A program made the position numbers and the translations under genes. Shown in pieces: positions 9,455-19,573 of a stretch of DNA of 64,000 nt. The DNA is from Palsa-504 sp963742795 (lineage in GTDB: Bacteria > Actinomycetota > Actinomycetes > Streptosporangiales > Streptosporangiaceae), in NCBI GenBank assembly GCA_963742795.1, contig CAVUNL010000026.1:62001-126000 (forward strand). Direction: 5' to 3'. Position 1 is the first letter of the stretch, and every line of letters starts with the position of its first letter. The notes below the pieces were generated by a model. The model made no database searches. It saw nothing but the letters and a program-made list of their open reading frames with translations, and was not told the origin of the DNA.

Positions 9455-9751
9455 GTGAGCGCGCTACCCGCCGACCAGGAGCAGGAGAACCCGCTCGACC
9501 CTGAGCGCATCCTCCGCGTCTTGCCGGATCGTGAGCGTGAGACCTTCTTGGCACAGTACCGGCGGGCGGTGGATGGCGCGCGCGATCCCGCTGGCTGGAA
9601 GCATCTGCAGCGGTTCCTGCGGCTGTGGGCCGGGAGGGCTATCAGCGCGAACCGGCCGGGCTTTTACGAGGCGCGAGACCGGGCGCTGGCCGGTACCGGC
9701 GAGGGAATGCTGCTCGACGACGCGATGCGGCACTTCCGTACGGGCAGGTGA
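9455..9751 (+). CDS. DUF6247-family antitoxin-like protein
   Basis: A 98-residue acidic protein of the DUF6247 type (LDPERILRVLPDRERETFLA, then DPAGWKHLQRFLRLW). It overlaps the next gene by GTGA, the arrangement of a toxin-antitoxin operon. GTG at 9455 lies about ten bases after a -10-like TAGCAT, so the transcript may be nearly leaderless. I infer an antitoxin role from size, order and overlap; the family is not biochemically defined to my knowledge. Confidence 0.75.
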   Translation: MSALPADQEQENPLDPERILRVLPDRERETFLAQYRRAVDGARDPAGWKHLQRFLRLWAGRAISANRPGFYEARDRALAGTGEGMLLDDAMRHFRTGR

Positions 9752-10002
9752 ACTACCGGCCCTGGCTCGAAGGAGACGCGCTGCGGCAGATGGGCGGGTT
9801 GCCGCACGATGCCTTCGATATTCTGGCGCGGACCATGGCGCGCATCTGCGAGAACCCGTACGACAGGCTGATCAGCCTGGCCGTGCGGGACGAGGATCCG
9901 CGGGAGCGAATGGCTGAGCTCGGTGACGCCGGATTCATCCAGTTCACGGTCGATGAGTCTGCGGGACTGGTCCGCGTATACGACCTGGTCTGGATCGGCT
10001 GA
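9748..10002 (+). CDS. Putative toxin partner of the DUF6247 protein (RelE-like size)
   Basis: An 84-residue protein beginning VNYRPWLEGDALRQMGGLP and ending FTVDESAGLVRVYDLVWIG. The layout of an N-terminal helical pair and a C-terminal strand-rich end resembles RelE/ParE-fold toxins, though catalytic residues cannot be assigned. The GTG start at 9748 overlaps the upstream stop by four bases, so translation is coupled. Same gene order recurs, broken, at 38961. Confidence 0.6.
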   Translation: MNYRPWLEGDALRQMGGLPHDAFDILARTMARICENPYDRLISLAVRDEDPRERMAELGDAGFIQFTVDESAGLVRVYDLVWIG

Positions 10003-10249
10003 CGGCGGATATCCCCCGGCACGTTGAATTCTTACGTTCTGGAGGCGATAGCGCTCCCGCGGTCGCTTAGTGTGACAGGCGGGTATATCGTTATGGGCTC
10101 GAACAATTGCTGCCGAATATTTGCTTGCGTTGGCCTCCTGCCGGGCCGCGGCCAGCGCCGCCCACACCTGGTCCCTGAGCCGGTCAGCGACCGGGCACCG
10201 GACCAGGCGTAGGCAACGAACTTGACAACCTGCAGCTTCTGCCCCGGCG
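10003..10249. other. Intergenic stretch, no gene seen
   Basis: About 250 bases between the toxin-antitoxin pair and the convergent DUF3533 gene. It is AT-richer near 10020-10130. No stable frame or RNA gene is visible. Confidence 0.4.
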
Positions 10250-11687
10250 CTAGCACCGCCGCCGCGGTGACCAGGCCGCCCTGCCTGCGTTCCCGGAGTC
10301 CTGTTGCCGGGCGTGGGCGTTCTGCGACGTGTACTGCTGCACCGAGCCGGCCACGTACCCCAGGAGTTCGGGATCCATGCGGTTGAGTCCCTTGCGGTCA
10401 TACCATCTCACCAGGACCGCGCCGAGGATGAGCCAGGTGACCAGCCCCAGCGTGGCGGCCGTGACCGCGCGCGCCAGCCCGGCGTCGGCCTGGGCGTCGA
10501 AGTACAAGATCGCCTGGGTGCCGGCGAGGATCTGCCGCAGCGGTTCGATCCCGGCCAGCCACCGCAGGACGCCGGGCAGTGCCTGCAGGGGCACGGTGCC
10601 GCCTGCGGCCGCCAGTCCCGCGTAGACGAACAGCAGCAGGGCCAGGAGCTGGCCGAGGGAGGCGCCCAGGACCGCGCACAACACGATGGTCCCCGCGGCC
10701 ACGCTGGCCGCGCACAGCCAGGCCAGCAGCCACAGCAGCCCGGGGTGGGGGGCGTCCATCCGCACGATGCCGGCCGCCACCACCAGCAACAACCCGGTCA
10801 TCAGGCCGGTGAGGACGGCGGCCATGACCCACTTGATGACCAGCGTGTTCCACCGGTTGATCGGCAGCGGCTGGCGCTGCCGCCATCGGGGCCCGATCTC
10901 GCTGGTGGCATATCCGGTCGCGGCGTCCACCGAGGGGTTGATGATGGTCCCGGCCAAGAACCCGCACATCAAGATCAGCAAGGCGATGTAGAAGGCGCTC
11001 AGCCCCAGCGCCGAATGAGGGGGCAGCGGCCGGTAGCCGGCCGTCGTGACGGTGACCGGGTCGGCCAGGAAATCTGCGGTCAGCGGGCTGGACGCCCGGG
11101 CGGCGGGCACCAGGGCCGCGAGCTGCCGCCCGACCTGGCGGGATGCCGCCTGAAGGCCGCGCTGCAGCACGCCGGAGGCCAGGCTGGCTCCGATCGTGCC
11201 CGCCCGCTGGTTGGTCCAGATGACGATCGTCGGCCGTCCGGACCCCAGCCCGACTCGCGCTCACCCCGGCCCGGGTGAGCAGCGAGGCGGTGAAGCCGGG
11301 CGGGATCACCACCGTGGCGTAGGAGGCGCCGCGGTCCATCGCCTGCTGCGCGGAGCGGAGGGTGGTGTCGGTCAGCGCCAGCCTGCCGGAGACTGCGGTG
11401 CTGCCGGACAGGCCGCGCTGCACCTGCTGGCCGATGTTGACCTGCCGCGTGCCGACCACCGCCCCGCGGTCCTGGTTCACCACCGCCACGGGCAGGCCCT
11501 GCAGGTGAGCCAGGGGGTCGACCACCGACCCGATGTAGAACGCCGTGATCAGCACCACCACCGCCGACCCTAGGATCAGCGGCAAGATCCAGACCGCCCG
11601 GACCTTCAGCAGGTCTGTCGCCCGGACGGGGAAGGCGCGCCTTGATGCGCCGCTACGTCCGGCCGGAACGGCGGATTTGCTGTTCAT
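10250..11687 (-). CDS. DUF3533 / YhgE-Pip-like integral membrane protein, frameshifted
   Basis: Membrane protein of the SNG1/DUF3533 type related to ABC-2 permeases. N-terminal part: a membrane segment (VWILPLILGSAVVVLITAFY), then the extracytoplasmic VAVVNQDRGAVVGTRQVNIG. After a frameshift near 11245 the second frame gives TIVIWTNQRAGTIGASLAS and five more membrane segments. ATG at 11687 has GGGAGGG about eight bases upstream. Repaired length is about 475 residues. Three 11-bp SARP-like boxes in the same orientation lie 175-205 bases upstream. Role may be efflux or envelope-related; unknown. Confidence 0.72.
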
Positions 11688-11776
11688 ATGCGCCCTCCCT
11701 AGGAGTTTGCTGTTCCGGGCAATGCCCGCGACCGCCTCGCGCTGCTGCTGGGTCATGAGTCCTTCTCCTGTCTGGT

Positions 11777-11835
11777 TCAGATGATTCCGTCGTTGACGCG
11801 GATGACCTGGCCGTTTATCCGGCGCCCTTCGGAGC
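11777..11835 (-). pseudogene. Extreme C-terminal remnant of a short-chain dehydrogenase
   Basis: The frame reads GRRINGQVIRVNDGII and a stop, the typical end of SDR proteins (x-GQ-x-I-x-V-[ND]-GG). Nothing of the Rossmann fold or the YxxxK site is present upstream. It sits in the leader between the SARP-like boxes and the DUF3533 gene, so the DUF3533 transcript probably once began with an SDR gene that was deleted. Confidence 0.55.
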
Positions 11836-11860
11836 TGGGACACTGCCAGCTTGCATGGGG

Positions 11861-11893
11861 GACTTGGCGGCCGCTCGGCGTCGGCTTGGCGTG
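11861..11893 (-). promoter_or_regulatory. Three 11-bp direct repeats, SARP/BTAD-type operator (leftward)
   Basis: On the minus strand the units are CACGCCAAGCC, GACGCCGAGCG and GCCGCCAAGTC, with the core GCC[AG]AG exactly 11 bases apart. This is one helical turn, as expected for BTAD/SARP activators. It faces the SDR remnant and the DUF3533 gene. Assignment to the BTAD regulator at 12620 is inferred from proximity and shared cores. Confidence 0.6.
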
Positions 11894-11909
11894 AGTGCGG
11901 TGCCGCGCT

Positions 11910-11931
11910 GCCAAGCCGGCGCCAAGTCGCC
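11910..11931 (+). promoter_or_regulatory. Two 11-bp direct repeats, SARP/BTAD-type operator (rightward)
   Basis: GCCAAGCCGGC followed directly by GCCAAGTCGCC, 41 bases before the ATG of the GNAT gene at 11972. A run of 19 bases here is identical to the operator before the ThDP enzyme at 16092. A possible -10 hexamer CAGGAT follows. Confidence 0.6.
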
Positions 11932-11971
11932 GGGGCAGGATGCGGGAAAGATCCGACAGTGGGAGCCGGCA

Positions 11972-12467
11972 ATGACCCAAGGCCTGTCACCCGAGGCAGC
12001 AGGGATGGTGTTCCGTAGGTGCCGGTCGCTGCTGGAACAGCGGGCGGTTGGCAGGCTGCTGGCCGGGCGGGGCATCCCGCTGGCTGAGCGTGGTGTCGCG
12101 GGCACTGACCTGTTCGGGTTGTGGGATCTGACGGCGCCCGCCGGGGAGGCTCTGGCCGGGGCGGCGGCCACCGGGCCGCTGGGGGACGGCGGGGAGGTGC
12201 AGTTGCGAGGCATAGCGGTGGCGGCCGGTGCGGGGCACCAGGGGCTGGAGCGGCGGCTGGTCTGCGAGGTGGCGGACAGCGTGCGGGCGCTGGGCGCGGC
12301 CCGCCTGGTCGCCCGGCCGGCCGACGGGGCCGGTCCCACGGTCGGCGCTGCTGCGCAGCGCCGGCTTCGTCCCGGCGGGTGCCGGCCGCGCCCCCACCCG
12401 AGTTAGCGCGCCCCGGACCGGCGCGCCTGCGGACGACGAGGGCAGCTGGTGGGAACTGGAGTTGTGA
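11972..12467 (+). CDS. GNAT-like acetyltransferase, frameshifted
   Basis: N-terminal frame MTQGLSPEAAGMVFRRCRSL to AGAGHQGLERRLVCEVADSV and ALGAARLVARPADG. After a shift near 12325 another frame gives SALLRSAGFVPAGAGRAPTR and ends EGSWWELEL. The order (strand VQLRGIAVAAGAGHQGLERRL resembling the acetyl-CoA loop, then the LLRSAGF strand-helix) fits the GNAT fold, with a His-Gln-Gly in place of the usual R/Q-x-x-G-x-G/A. Repaired length is about 165 residues. Promoter carries two SARP-like boxes. Confidence 0.6.
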
Positions 12468-12619
12468 GGACGCTCATGGGCCGGCGTCTGCGCGACGCGT
12501 GACCACGCGCTCTGGTCGAACCGTACTCGCCGGTGATCTGTAGCCGTCCGGGCATCGTTGAGACCATGCTGGCGTAAGCTGGATCGACAGCAGGCTTGCA
12601 GCCCGATGAGGCGGCCGGG

Positions 12620-15600
12620 ATGGTGCAGTTCAGGCTGCTGGGACCGCTCGAGGCCCAGGACGGGGAGCGCCGGGTCGAGCTGGGACGCCCCAAGCAGCGT
12701 GTGTTGCTCGCGGTCCTGCTGGTCCACGCCAACCATGTGGTGTCGGTGGACCGGCTGGTCGAGGAGCTGTGGGGCGAGGAGCCGCCGCCGCAGGCGGCCG
12801 CCTCGCTGCAGACGTATGTGTCGAATCTGCGGCGCGCGCTGGAGCCGGGCCGCCCGGCCCGGGCCCCGTCGCGGGTGCTGGTCAGCCAGCCCCCCGGGTA
12901 CCGGCTGGTGGTCGGCGCCGGGGACCTGGATGCGGCCCGGTTTGCCGCGCTGGCGGAAGAGGGTCACCAGTTGCTGCAGGCGCACCGGCCAGCGGCGGCG
13001 GCCCGGGTGCTGCGCGAGGGGCTGGCGCTGTGGCGGGGACCGGCGCTGGCCGAGGTAGCCGATGAGGGGTTCGCCCAGGCCGAGCGGAACCGCCTGGAGG
13101 AACTGCGGGTGGCCGCGCTGGAAGACCGCGTGGCCGCCGACCTGGACCTGGGCGGCCACGCCGCCGCGGTCGCCGAGCTGGAGGAGCTGGCCGGCCGCTA
13201 CCCGTTCCGGGAGCGGTTGGCACGGGCTGTGGATGCTGGCCTTGTACCGGTCGGGCCGGCAGGCCGAGGCGCTGCAGGCGTTTCGCCGCCGCGCGCCGCG
13301 CGCTGGCCGATGAGCTGGGCATCGACCCGGGCCGGTGGCTGCGGCAGCTGGAGACCGGCATCTTGCGCCAGGACCCCGGGCTGGACTGGACGCCGCCACC
13401 GGCCGAGCCCGGCCCGCCACCCGGCGAGACCGGTGCGGCTGGCCCCGTGCCGACGGCCTCGGTCACGCAACCCGCCCAGGCCGCCGCCGATGAGCTGGTC
13501 GGGCGGGATGATCAGCTCGCGGCGCTGGATGGGGTCCTGGCCGGCGCGCGGGGCGGGCGCGGCCGGGTGGTGCTGGTGGCCGGGGAGCCGGGGATCGGCA
13601 AGACCCGGCTGGCCGAGGAGGCCGCGCGGCGCGCCGCCGCGGCGGGCATGGGCGTGGCCTGGGGGCGCTGCCACGAGGGGGACGGCGCGCCGGCGTTGTG
13701 GCCCTGGGCGCAGGTGGTGCGCCAGCTGTCCGCCGAGCTCGCTCCCGGGCAGCTCGCCGCCATGCTGGGGCCATCGGCCGCCCGACTCGGCCAGCTGCTG
13801 CCCGAGCTGGCCGGGACGCCCCCACGACCGGGCCGCGGCCGGTTGCGGACTTGGGGGCGGCCCGGTTCCAGCTGAACCAGGCGGTCGCCGGGTTGCTGCG
13901 CCGGCTCGCAGAGGCCCGGCCGCTGCTGGTCGTCGTCGATGACCTGCACTGGGCGGACGTGCCGTCGTTGTCGCTGCTGGCGTTCCTGGCCGCTGAGCTC
14001 AAAGACACCCGCCTGGTGGTGGTGGGCACCTACCGGGACGTGGAGGTAGTGGCCGGCCAGCCGCTGGCCGAGACGCTCGGCGCGCTGGCTCGCGAGCCGG
14101 TGGTGGAGCGGATTCCGCTGGGCGGCCTGGACCGGGCCGGCGTGGCCGCGCTGATCGGCCACACCATCGGCACCAGGCCGGCCGAGCCGCTGGTGGAGGC
14201 GGTGGCCGACCGGTGCGGCGGGAACCCGTTCTTCATCACCGAACTGCTGCGGCTGCTGCAAAGCGAACGCAGGCTGGCCGCGGCCGGACGCGGCGGCGGC
14301 GGCGCGGCGGGATATTCCGGTGGGGGTGCGGGACGTGCTGCGCGCGCGGCTGGCCCGGCTGCCCGCCCAGACCAGCACCTTCTTGATGGTCGCCGCCGTG
14401 GCCGGCCGCGGGTTCGACCTGGATCTGGTCGAGGCGGTGACCGGGCTGGAGGACGAGGCAGCGCTGGATGCCGCCGAGGCGGCCGTGCTGGCCGGGCTGG
14501 TCATCGAGGACGACCGGGCGGCAGGCCGGTACCGGTTCGCGCACGCGCTGGTGCGGGAGACGATCTATGCGGACATCAGCCGCGCCCGCCGCGCCCGGCT
14601 GCACGCCCGGGTCGCCGACGCCCTGGTGGCGGTGCGGGGGGCCGAGCCGGAGCCGGCGGCCGAGATGGCCTATCACTGCTGGCAGGCCGCCCCGGTGATC
14701 GGCGCCGCGCCGGGCCCTGCCGCACCTGCTGCGGGCCGGCGAGCAGGCCGCCGCCCAGCTGGCCTACGAGGCCGCCGATGAGCAGTTCGAACGGGCGCTG
14801 GAGCTGGCCGGCCAGCTGCCCGCCAGCCCGCAGGCCACCGACCAGGAGATCCGCATCGCCGCCCGGCTGGGCACGGTGCGGCTGGTGCTGCGGGGGTTCG
14901 CCGACCCCGATGCTGCCCGGGCCCTGGCGCGGGCCCGGTCGCTGGCGGTGCGGGCGGGCAGGCGGGGCGAGCCGGCCGAGGGCCGGTGGGCGCTGTTCAT
15001 GTCCCGCCTGCTCCGCTCCGAACTCGGGCCGGCGCAGGAGCTCGGCGCCGAACTGGTGGCACTGGGCAGCGAGCGGAACGACCCGGCCCTCCTGTCGGCC
15101 GGCCACTGGCAGGTGGGGACCGTGGCCGTGTACCGGGGCGATTTGCAGGACGCGCAGCACCATCTGGAGCACGCCCTGGCGGCGAGCCGGGACATCGCCC
15201 CGGGCGTGCCAGGCGATGCCCCCGTGGAGCTGACCCTCTTGTGCCAGGGCGCCCTGGGGGTGGCCCGGGCCTACCAGGGCCATGCCGATGCCGCCCTGCG
15301 GCTCACCGGGCAGGCCGTCGGCTCCGCCCGGCGGACTCGGTGACCCGCTCAGCCTGGTCTTCGCCCTGTTCGTCGACGCCTGGGCCGCCACCGTTGCCGA
15401 AGAGGTCACCCGGGTCCTGGATTCCGCGACAGAGCAAGCGGCACTCATCGGCAAGCACGGATTCCGGCAATGGGGGATCGCCCCGCAGTTTTTCCGGGGG
15501 TGGGCCGAGGCCCGCAGCGGCGATCCGCGCCGCGGCGAGCAGCGGATCCGGGCCGCACTGGCCGAGATGGACGCGACGGGAACCTCAGGGTACCGCCCGT

Positions 15601-15752
15601 TCGCGCTCGGGTTGCTGGCCGAGGCCCAGCTGCTGGCCGGCCGTCCTGCCGAAGCCGGCGACACGCTGCGCCTGGCCACCCAGGAGGCGGACCGGCTGGG
15701 CGAGCACCTGTACGACCCGCAGCTGCGCGCCCTGCAAGCCAGGCTCCGGTAA
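12620..15752 (+). CDS. AfsR/SARP-type BTAD-AAA-TPR transcriptional regulator, multiply frameshifted
   Basis: One coherent protein of about 1040 residues spread over three frames. It has an N-terminal OmpR-like winged helix (MVQFRLLGPLEAQDGERRVE, LWGEEPPPQAAASLQTYVSN), the BTAD helical domain (LDAARFAALAEEGHQLL), an AAA module with VVLVAGEPGIGKTRLAEE and Walker B LLVVVDDLHWADVPSLS, and C-terminal TPR repeats ending RALQARLR. Frame changes fall near 13235, 13297, 13845, 14305, 14712 and 15335. No in-frame stop or loss of codon bias occurs in between. ATG 12620 is preferred to TTG 12596. It lies between genes whose promoters share 11-bp direct repeats, so it is their likely activator. Confidence 0.85.
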
Positions 15753-16080
15753 GCAGGTCCCCGGGGCGCCCGCACGAGCTGGCCGAACCGAGGCAGCCGA
15801 CGGGCTTATGTCTGCGCCCCCGGGCTGGCGGGCATGATCGCGAGCTTGGCCAGCCCTGTCACCCCGGCATCTGCCGGGGCAGCGGCCGGCGGGCGCCCCA
15901 CGGCCAGGCGGCGCCCGCGCCCGCAGCACGTCGGCCACCTCCCTGGCCGGCCCAGGCCGCCTGCAACGCCGCAGGCCAGCCACGCTGGTGCTGTGCAGCG
16001 CCGCTGCCACTCCCTCCCCCAAGCGGCCGCCTGGCACTAGCACCGGACCCTGCTCAGGGCAGGGGTAATCCGCACCGGCC
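15753..16080. other. Intergenic region upstream of the ThDP enzyme
   Basis: No gene is supported in these 330 bases; the frame of the regulator continues open in places only as shadow coding. The promoter and operator of the next gene follow. Confidence 0.4.
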
Positions 16081-16113
16081 GCCAAGTCGGCGCCAAGCCG
16101 GCGCCAAGTCACC
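16081..16113 (+). promoter_or_regulatory. Three perfect-period 11-bp direct repeats, SARP/BTAD-type operator
   Basis: Units GCCAAGTCGGC, GCCAAGCCGGC and GCCAAGTCACC occupy 16081-16113 with an exact 11-base period. They lie 121 bases upstream of the ThDP enzyme start. The two right units share 19 identical bases with the box before the GNAT gene. The sequence CTTGCATG follows 13 bases later; CTTGCATG also flanks the leftward array at 11850. Confidence 0.65.
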
Positions 16114-16234
16114 GCCGATTCCGCCCTTGCATGCTGGCCGTGCACCGAACAGCTCGTCGGAGGCGGGCACCCAATCCCGGCCCGCTCCCGGAGCACATTC
16201 AGCCCCATCCCGGAAAGCCCGAGAGAAGGAAACG

Positions 16235-17861
16235 ATGAACACTCCGAGCACTGCCGCCCCCCGCAGCGTCCAGGAAGCCACATACGAACTCCTGAGGCGA
16301 CTTGGCTTGACTACGATATTCGGGAACCTTGGCTCGACCGAGTTGCCCTTCCTCAAGAATTTTCCGTCAGATTTTCAATATGTACTGGCCTTGCAAGAAG
16401 CTTCGGCTGTCGCGATGGCTGATGGATATGCCCAGGCAACGGGAAAGCCGGCCTTGGTGAATCTGCATACCTTTGCCGGTACCGGCAATGGTATGGGCAA
16501 CATCAGCAATGCTTACATGAACAAGACCCCGCTCATCATCCTGTGTGGTAACCAGACCCGGGAAATGCTGGTGGGCGACGTCTACCTGACCAACGTGAAA
16601 GAAACCGTCCTCCCTGAACCCTGGGTAAAGTGGTCCTATCAGCCCGTGCGAGCCGAGGACGTGCCGGCCGCCATCATGAGAGCCTACGCAGTAGCGCTTC
16701 AGCCTCCGGCCGGCCCCGTATTTCTCTCGGTTCCGCTGGACGACTGGGACAAGCCTGCGCTGGGCAGCGCCGCCGTGAGGACCGTCAGCACCCGAGTCGC
16801 CCCGGATCCCGAGCGAGTAAAGAGATTCGCCGGCAAGATCAGCGGTGCCCGCAATCCGGTACTGATCTACGGGCCAGGCCTCGAAAAGGCGGGCGGGTGG
16901 GACATCGGCGTGAGGTTCGCCGAGAAACTTCAGGCGCCCGTATTGTTCTCACCATATACTGAAAGCATCTCGTTCCCGGTTACCCACCCGCAGTTCCAAG
17001 GAGCCCTTCCGCCAGCGATCGGCCCGGCATGCGAGCGCCTGCGCGGATTCGACCTGGCGATAGTCGTCGGAGCGCAGGTCTTCCGTTACTACCCCTACGT
17101 GGCCGGATCGTATCTTCCAGACGGAACCGAGTTGCTCCAGATCACCTCGGATCCGAACGAAGCAGGAACGGCATTCGTAGGCGACAGCATGCTCGGCGAT
17201 CCGCAACTGGCTCTCGAGGCGCTGATCGACCTGGTTCCGGTGAACCCCAAGCGTGAATGGCCCAGTTCCCGCCGTCCCCCCCTTAAGGTTTCCAGCGATG
17301 GAGACGCTTTGTATGCAGATGAAGCATTCTCTGCCCTTGCTGAATCTCGGCCGGCCGATACGATTCTTGTGACCGAGACAACATCCAATGTGACCGAGCT
17401 GCTCAACACCTGGGCGATTACTGCGCCGGGGTCATATTATTCGTTCGCCGGCGGCGGCCTGGGCTGGGGAGCTCCCGCTGCGGTGGGTGTCGCCCTTGGC
17501 GGCCAAGACCCAGGGAGTCAGGCGGCCGGTGGTCGCGGTAATTGGCGACGGCGCGTTCCAGTATTCGATCCAGTGCCTCTATACCGCCGCACAACACAAG
17601 CTGCCGGTGGTATTCGTTGTTGTCCGCAACGGCGAGTACGGAGTCTTGAAGGACTTCGCTGTCCTTGAAGAGGCGCCGAACGCACCGGGTCTCGACCTTC
17701 CCCGCCTTGATATTCCAGCCATCGCCAAAGGTTTCGGTTGCCAGGCAGTCGTGGCGAAATCAAAGGCAGAAGTCAGGGAGGCTTTCGTGGCGGCATTGGG
17801 AGCCGACTCGCCGACGGTAATTACAATTCCGGTTAAACCCGAGATCCGCCCCTTGGCCTAG
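16235..17861 (+). CDS. Benzoylformate decarboxylase-like ThDP enzyme, frameshifted
   Basis: ThDP-dependent 2-oxoacid decarboxylase closest in pattern to benzoylformate decarboxylase (MdlC). Visible matches: TYELLRRLGLTTIFGNLGST, ELPFLKNFPSDFQYVLALQE (activating Glu about residue 55), VNLHTFAGTGNGMGN (His78, equivalent of His70), VKWSYQP, GPVFLSVPLDDWDKPA, and the ThDP site GDGAFQYSIQCLYTAAQHKL to VVRNGEYGVL. The catalytic His281 of the Pseudomonas enzyme is Tyr286 here (VFRYYPY). An extra T at 17496-17497 shifts the frame; removing it restores VALAAKTQGVRR. ATG 16235 has AGAAGGA upstream. G+C is visibly lower than in the neighbours, suggesting transfer. Specificity for benzoylformate is not certain. 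Confidence 0.85.
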
Positions 17862-17899
17862 CAGTCTGCTGATAAAAGCGCTCCCACTACGGTCTTGTG

Positions 17900-18544
17900 A
17901 TGCTGTCACGCTGGCTAGGCTGGCTCGCCGCCGCCGCCGTTGCGCTGGTGGCTTGCGTCCTGGTGATCCTTGACCTGACCGACGCCGGGCTGCGGCGCTG
18001 GTGGGACACTCACGCCCTGACCACCGACACAGTCGCCGGGCTGCTCGTACTGATGATCACGGTCCTGGTCGTTGATCAGGTGGTCCGGCTCCGGCAAGGC
18101 AACAGCAAGGCCCGCGCCGTCGCGGTCCAGGTCGCCATCTTGATGACTCAGGCCAACACCGCGGCGCAGGCAGTGTCCCAGGTACTAGCCGATTCGGGCG
18201 ACCGGGACATAGCACGCCAAGAATTCCGGGCTTACACGATGATGCTGCTGGCCGTCGCGCCGACACTGATCGACGCCAACACGCCAAGGAACTTCCTCGA
18301 GCAAGCCCAGCACCTCGACGGAGAGATGGCCTTGGCGCTGAACTGGTTCGCCACGGCGCCCGGCCAGGAAAAATTCCCAGCCGCCCGGCTCGACGACGCG
18401 GTACAAGCGCTCAAGTCCGCATCGACCCCACTGCTCCAGATCTTGACTCCGGAGATGCGGGCGGCCGTTCGCGGAGATGATCCCGCCCGACCGGCCAGGC
18501 CCGGGACCCCGGACGGTTATTCGCCAACACTTTTGCCAAGCTGA
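17900..18544 (+). CDS. Hypothetical membrane protein, two N-terminal membrane segments
   Basis: A 214-residue protein. It begins MLSRWLGWLAAAAVALVACV, a first membrane helix, and has a second near residues 45-65 (TVAGLLVLMITVLVVDQVVR). A long helical cytoplasmic part follows (ILMTQANTAAQAVSQVLADS, HLDGEMALALNWFATAPGQE). GTG at 17897 is an equally possible start. It lies 36 bases after the ThDP enzyme and may be in its transcript. No family recognised. Confidence 0.65.
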   Translation: MLSRWLGWLAAAAVALVACVLVILDLTDAGLRRWWDTHALTTDTVAGLLVLMITVLVVDQVVRLRQGNSKARAVAVQVAILMTQANTAAQAVSQVLADSGDRDIARQEFRAYTMMLLAVAPTLIDANTPRNFLEQAQHLDGEMALALNWFATAPGQEKFPAARLDDAVQALKSASTPLLQILTPEMRAAVRGDDPARPARPGTPDGYSPTLLPS

Positions 18545-18720
18545 CTCGCTTGGGCGATTCGCGGCTTGCCAGAACTACCGAACAGAAGGTCACACTCGCC
18601 GCGTGCCTGGAGGCCTACCCGTGCTTAAAGCAGCGCCGAACATCCAGATATGCACGAACCATGTCCTAAGCGGCGTCGAAGCGATATAGCTGCCGAACGG
18701 CGGATCCCGCACGGTGCGTA
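18545..18720. other. Intergenic stretch before repeat copy C
   Basis: No gene seen. Composition becomes less GC-rich towards the repeat. Confidence 0.35.
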
Positions 18721-18970
18721 GTAACGCTCCGTAGCTGGCATCAGGTGCTCGCCGTGGTAGTCGTGGACCGGTTCGTGGACCGAGTCACCTGTGCAAACGG
18801 TGCAATCAGGGTCATCGGTGGCACGGCTCCGTGGTATCAGTGCAGCTAGCGCGCCCGGAGCGCCGGGCCGTGCTACTCACAATCCGCCGGTCGTGGGTTC
18901 GAGCCCCACCCGCCCCACTGCTTGACTCCCGAATAAACGTTCGAAGTATCCCTGCTGGCAAGGATCGGTC
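18721..18970 (+). repeat. tRNA-3'-half repeat, copy C
   Basis: Contains GTAACGCTCCGTAGCTGG, the tandem GTGGACCG motif near 18767, GTGCAAACGGTGCAATCAGG, CTCCGTGGTATCAGTGCAG and a tRNA-like end at 18873-18918 with anticodon-loop change (CTCACAA for CTCATAA) and T-arm GTGGGTTCGAGCCCCAC. Tail ends GGCAAGGATCGGTC. No toxin-antitoxin gene is adjacent to this copy. Confidence 0.85.
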
Positions 18971-19192
18971 GGGCGGGCCTCAGCGGCGAGCCAGGCGACC
19001 GCGTCGAGCATCTCACGGACCCCGTCAGGGTCGTCGTGGACGGAACCCGAGCGCTCGCAGGCTGATCGTATGCGCTCTTGATCCGGCCGGGCGCCAGCGC
19101 CGCCAGACCGAGAGCATGCTCCTTGCTGCCGACTCCGTCGGTCACGGCGACGCCGTTGACGCCTCGTAGTGCTAGGCATAGTGTGCCGTGGT
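18971..19192. other. Leader of the PadR operon
   Basis: No gene. TAGGCATAG just upstream of the PadR start at 19193 could be a -10 element giving a very short leader. A dyad typical of PadR operators could not be assigned with confidence. Confidence 0.35.
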
Positions 19193-19573
19193 ATGGACCG
19201 TGAACGGCTCAAAGGAAACCTGGACCTGCTGTTGCTCTCGGTACTCTCCGCCGGTCCCGCGCACGGGTACGCGATCATCTCGGCGCTTCGTGACCGCAGC
19301 GAGGGCACGTTTGACCTGCCCGAGGGGACCATCTATCCCGCCCTGCACCGGCTGGAGGACTCCGGCCTGCTGGTCAGCACCTGGGACCAGGCGCAGGGCC
19401 GTCGCCGCCGCGTCTACGGGCTGACCGACCAAGGGGCGGCCGCGCTGGCCGCCCAGCAGACCGAATGGCGTAACTTCGCCGGCGGGGTGCACGCGGTGCT
19501 CGGCTGGGCGGCCCAGGCCGTATGGCCGTCGGCCGCCGGCCCGGCCCAGGCCGAGCCGGGACAGCCGGCATGA
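19193..19573 (+). CDS. PadR-family transcriptional regulator
   Basis: A 126-residue winged-helix repressor. Signature: LKGNLDLLLLSVLSAGPAHG, YAIISALRDRSEGTF, LPEGTIYPALHRLEDSGLLV and RRRVYGLTDQGAAALA. PadR proteins usually sense small molecules and repress an adjacent transporter or membrane-protein operon. Here it is the first gene of a run that continues through the ABC genes. ATG 19193 (MDRERLKGN) is preferred; the frame extends to 19169. The stop overlaps the next ATG (ATGA). Confidence 0.93.
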   Translation: MDRERLKGNLDLLLLSVLSAGPAHGYAIISALRDRSEGTFDLPEGTIYPALHRLEDSGLLVSTWDQAQGRRRRVYGLTDQGAAALAAQQTEWRNFAGGVHAVLGWAAQAVWPSAAGPAQAEPGQPA

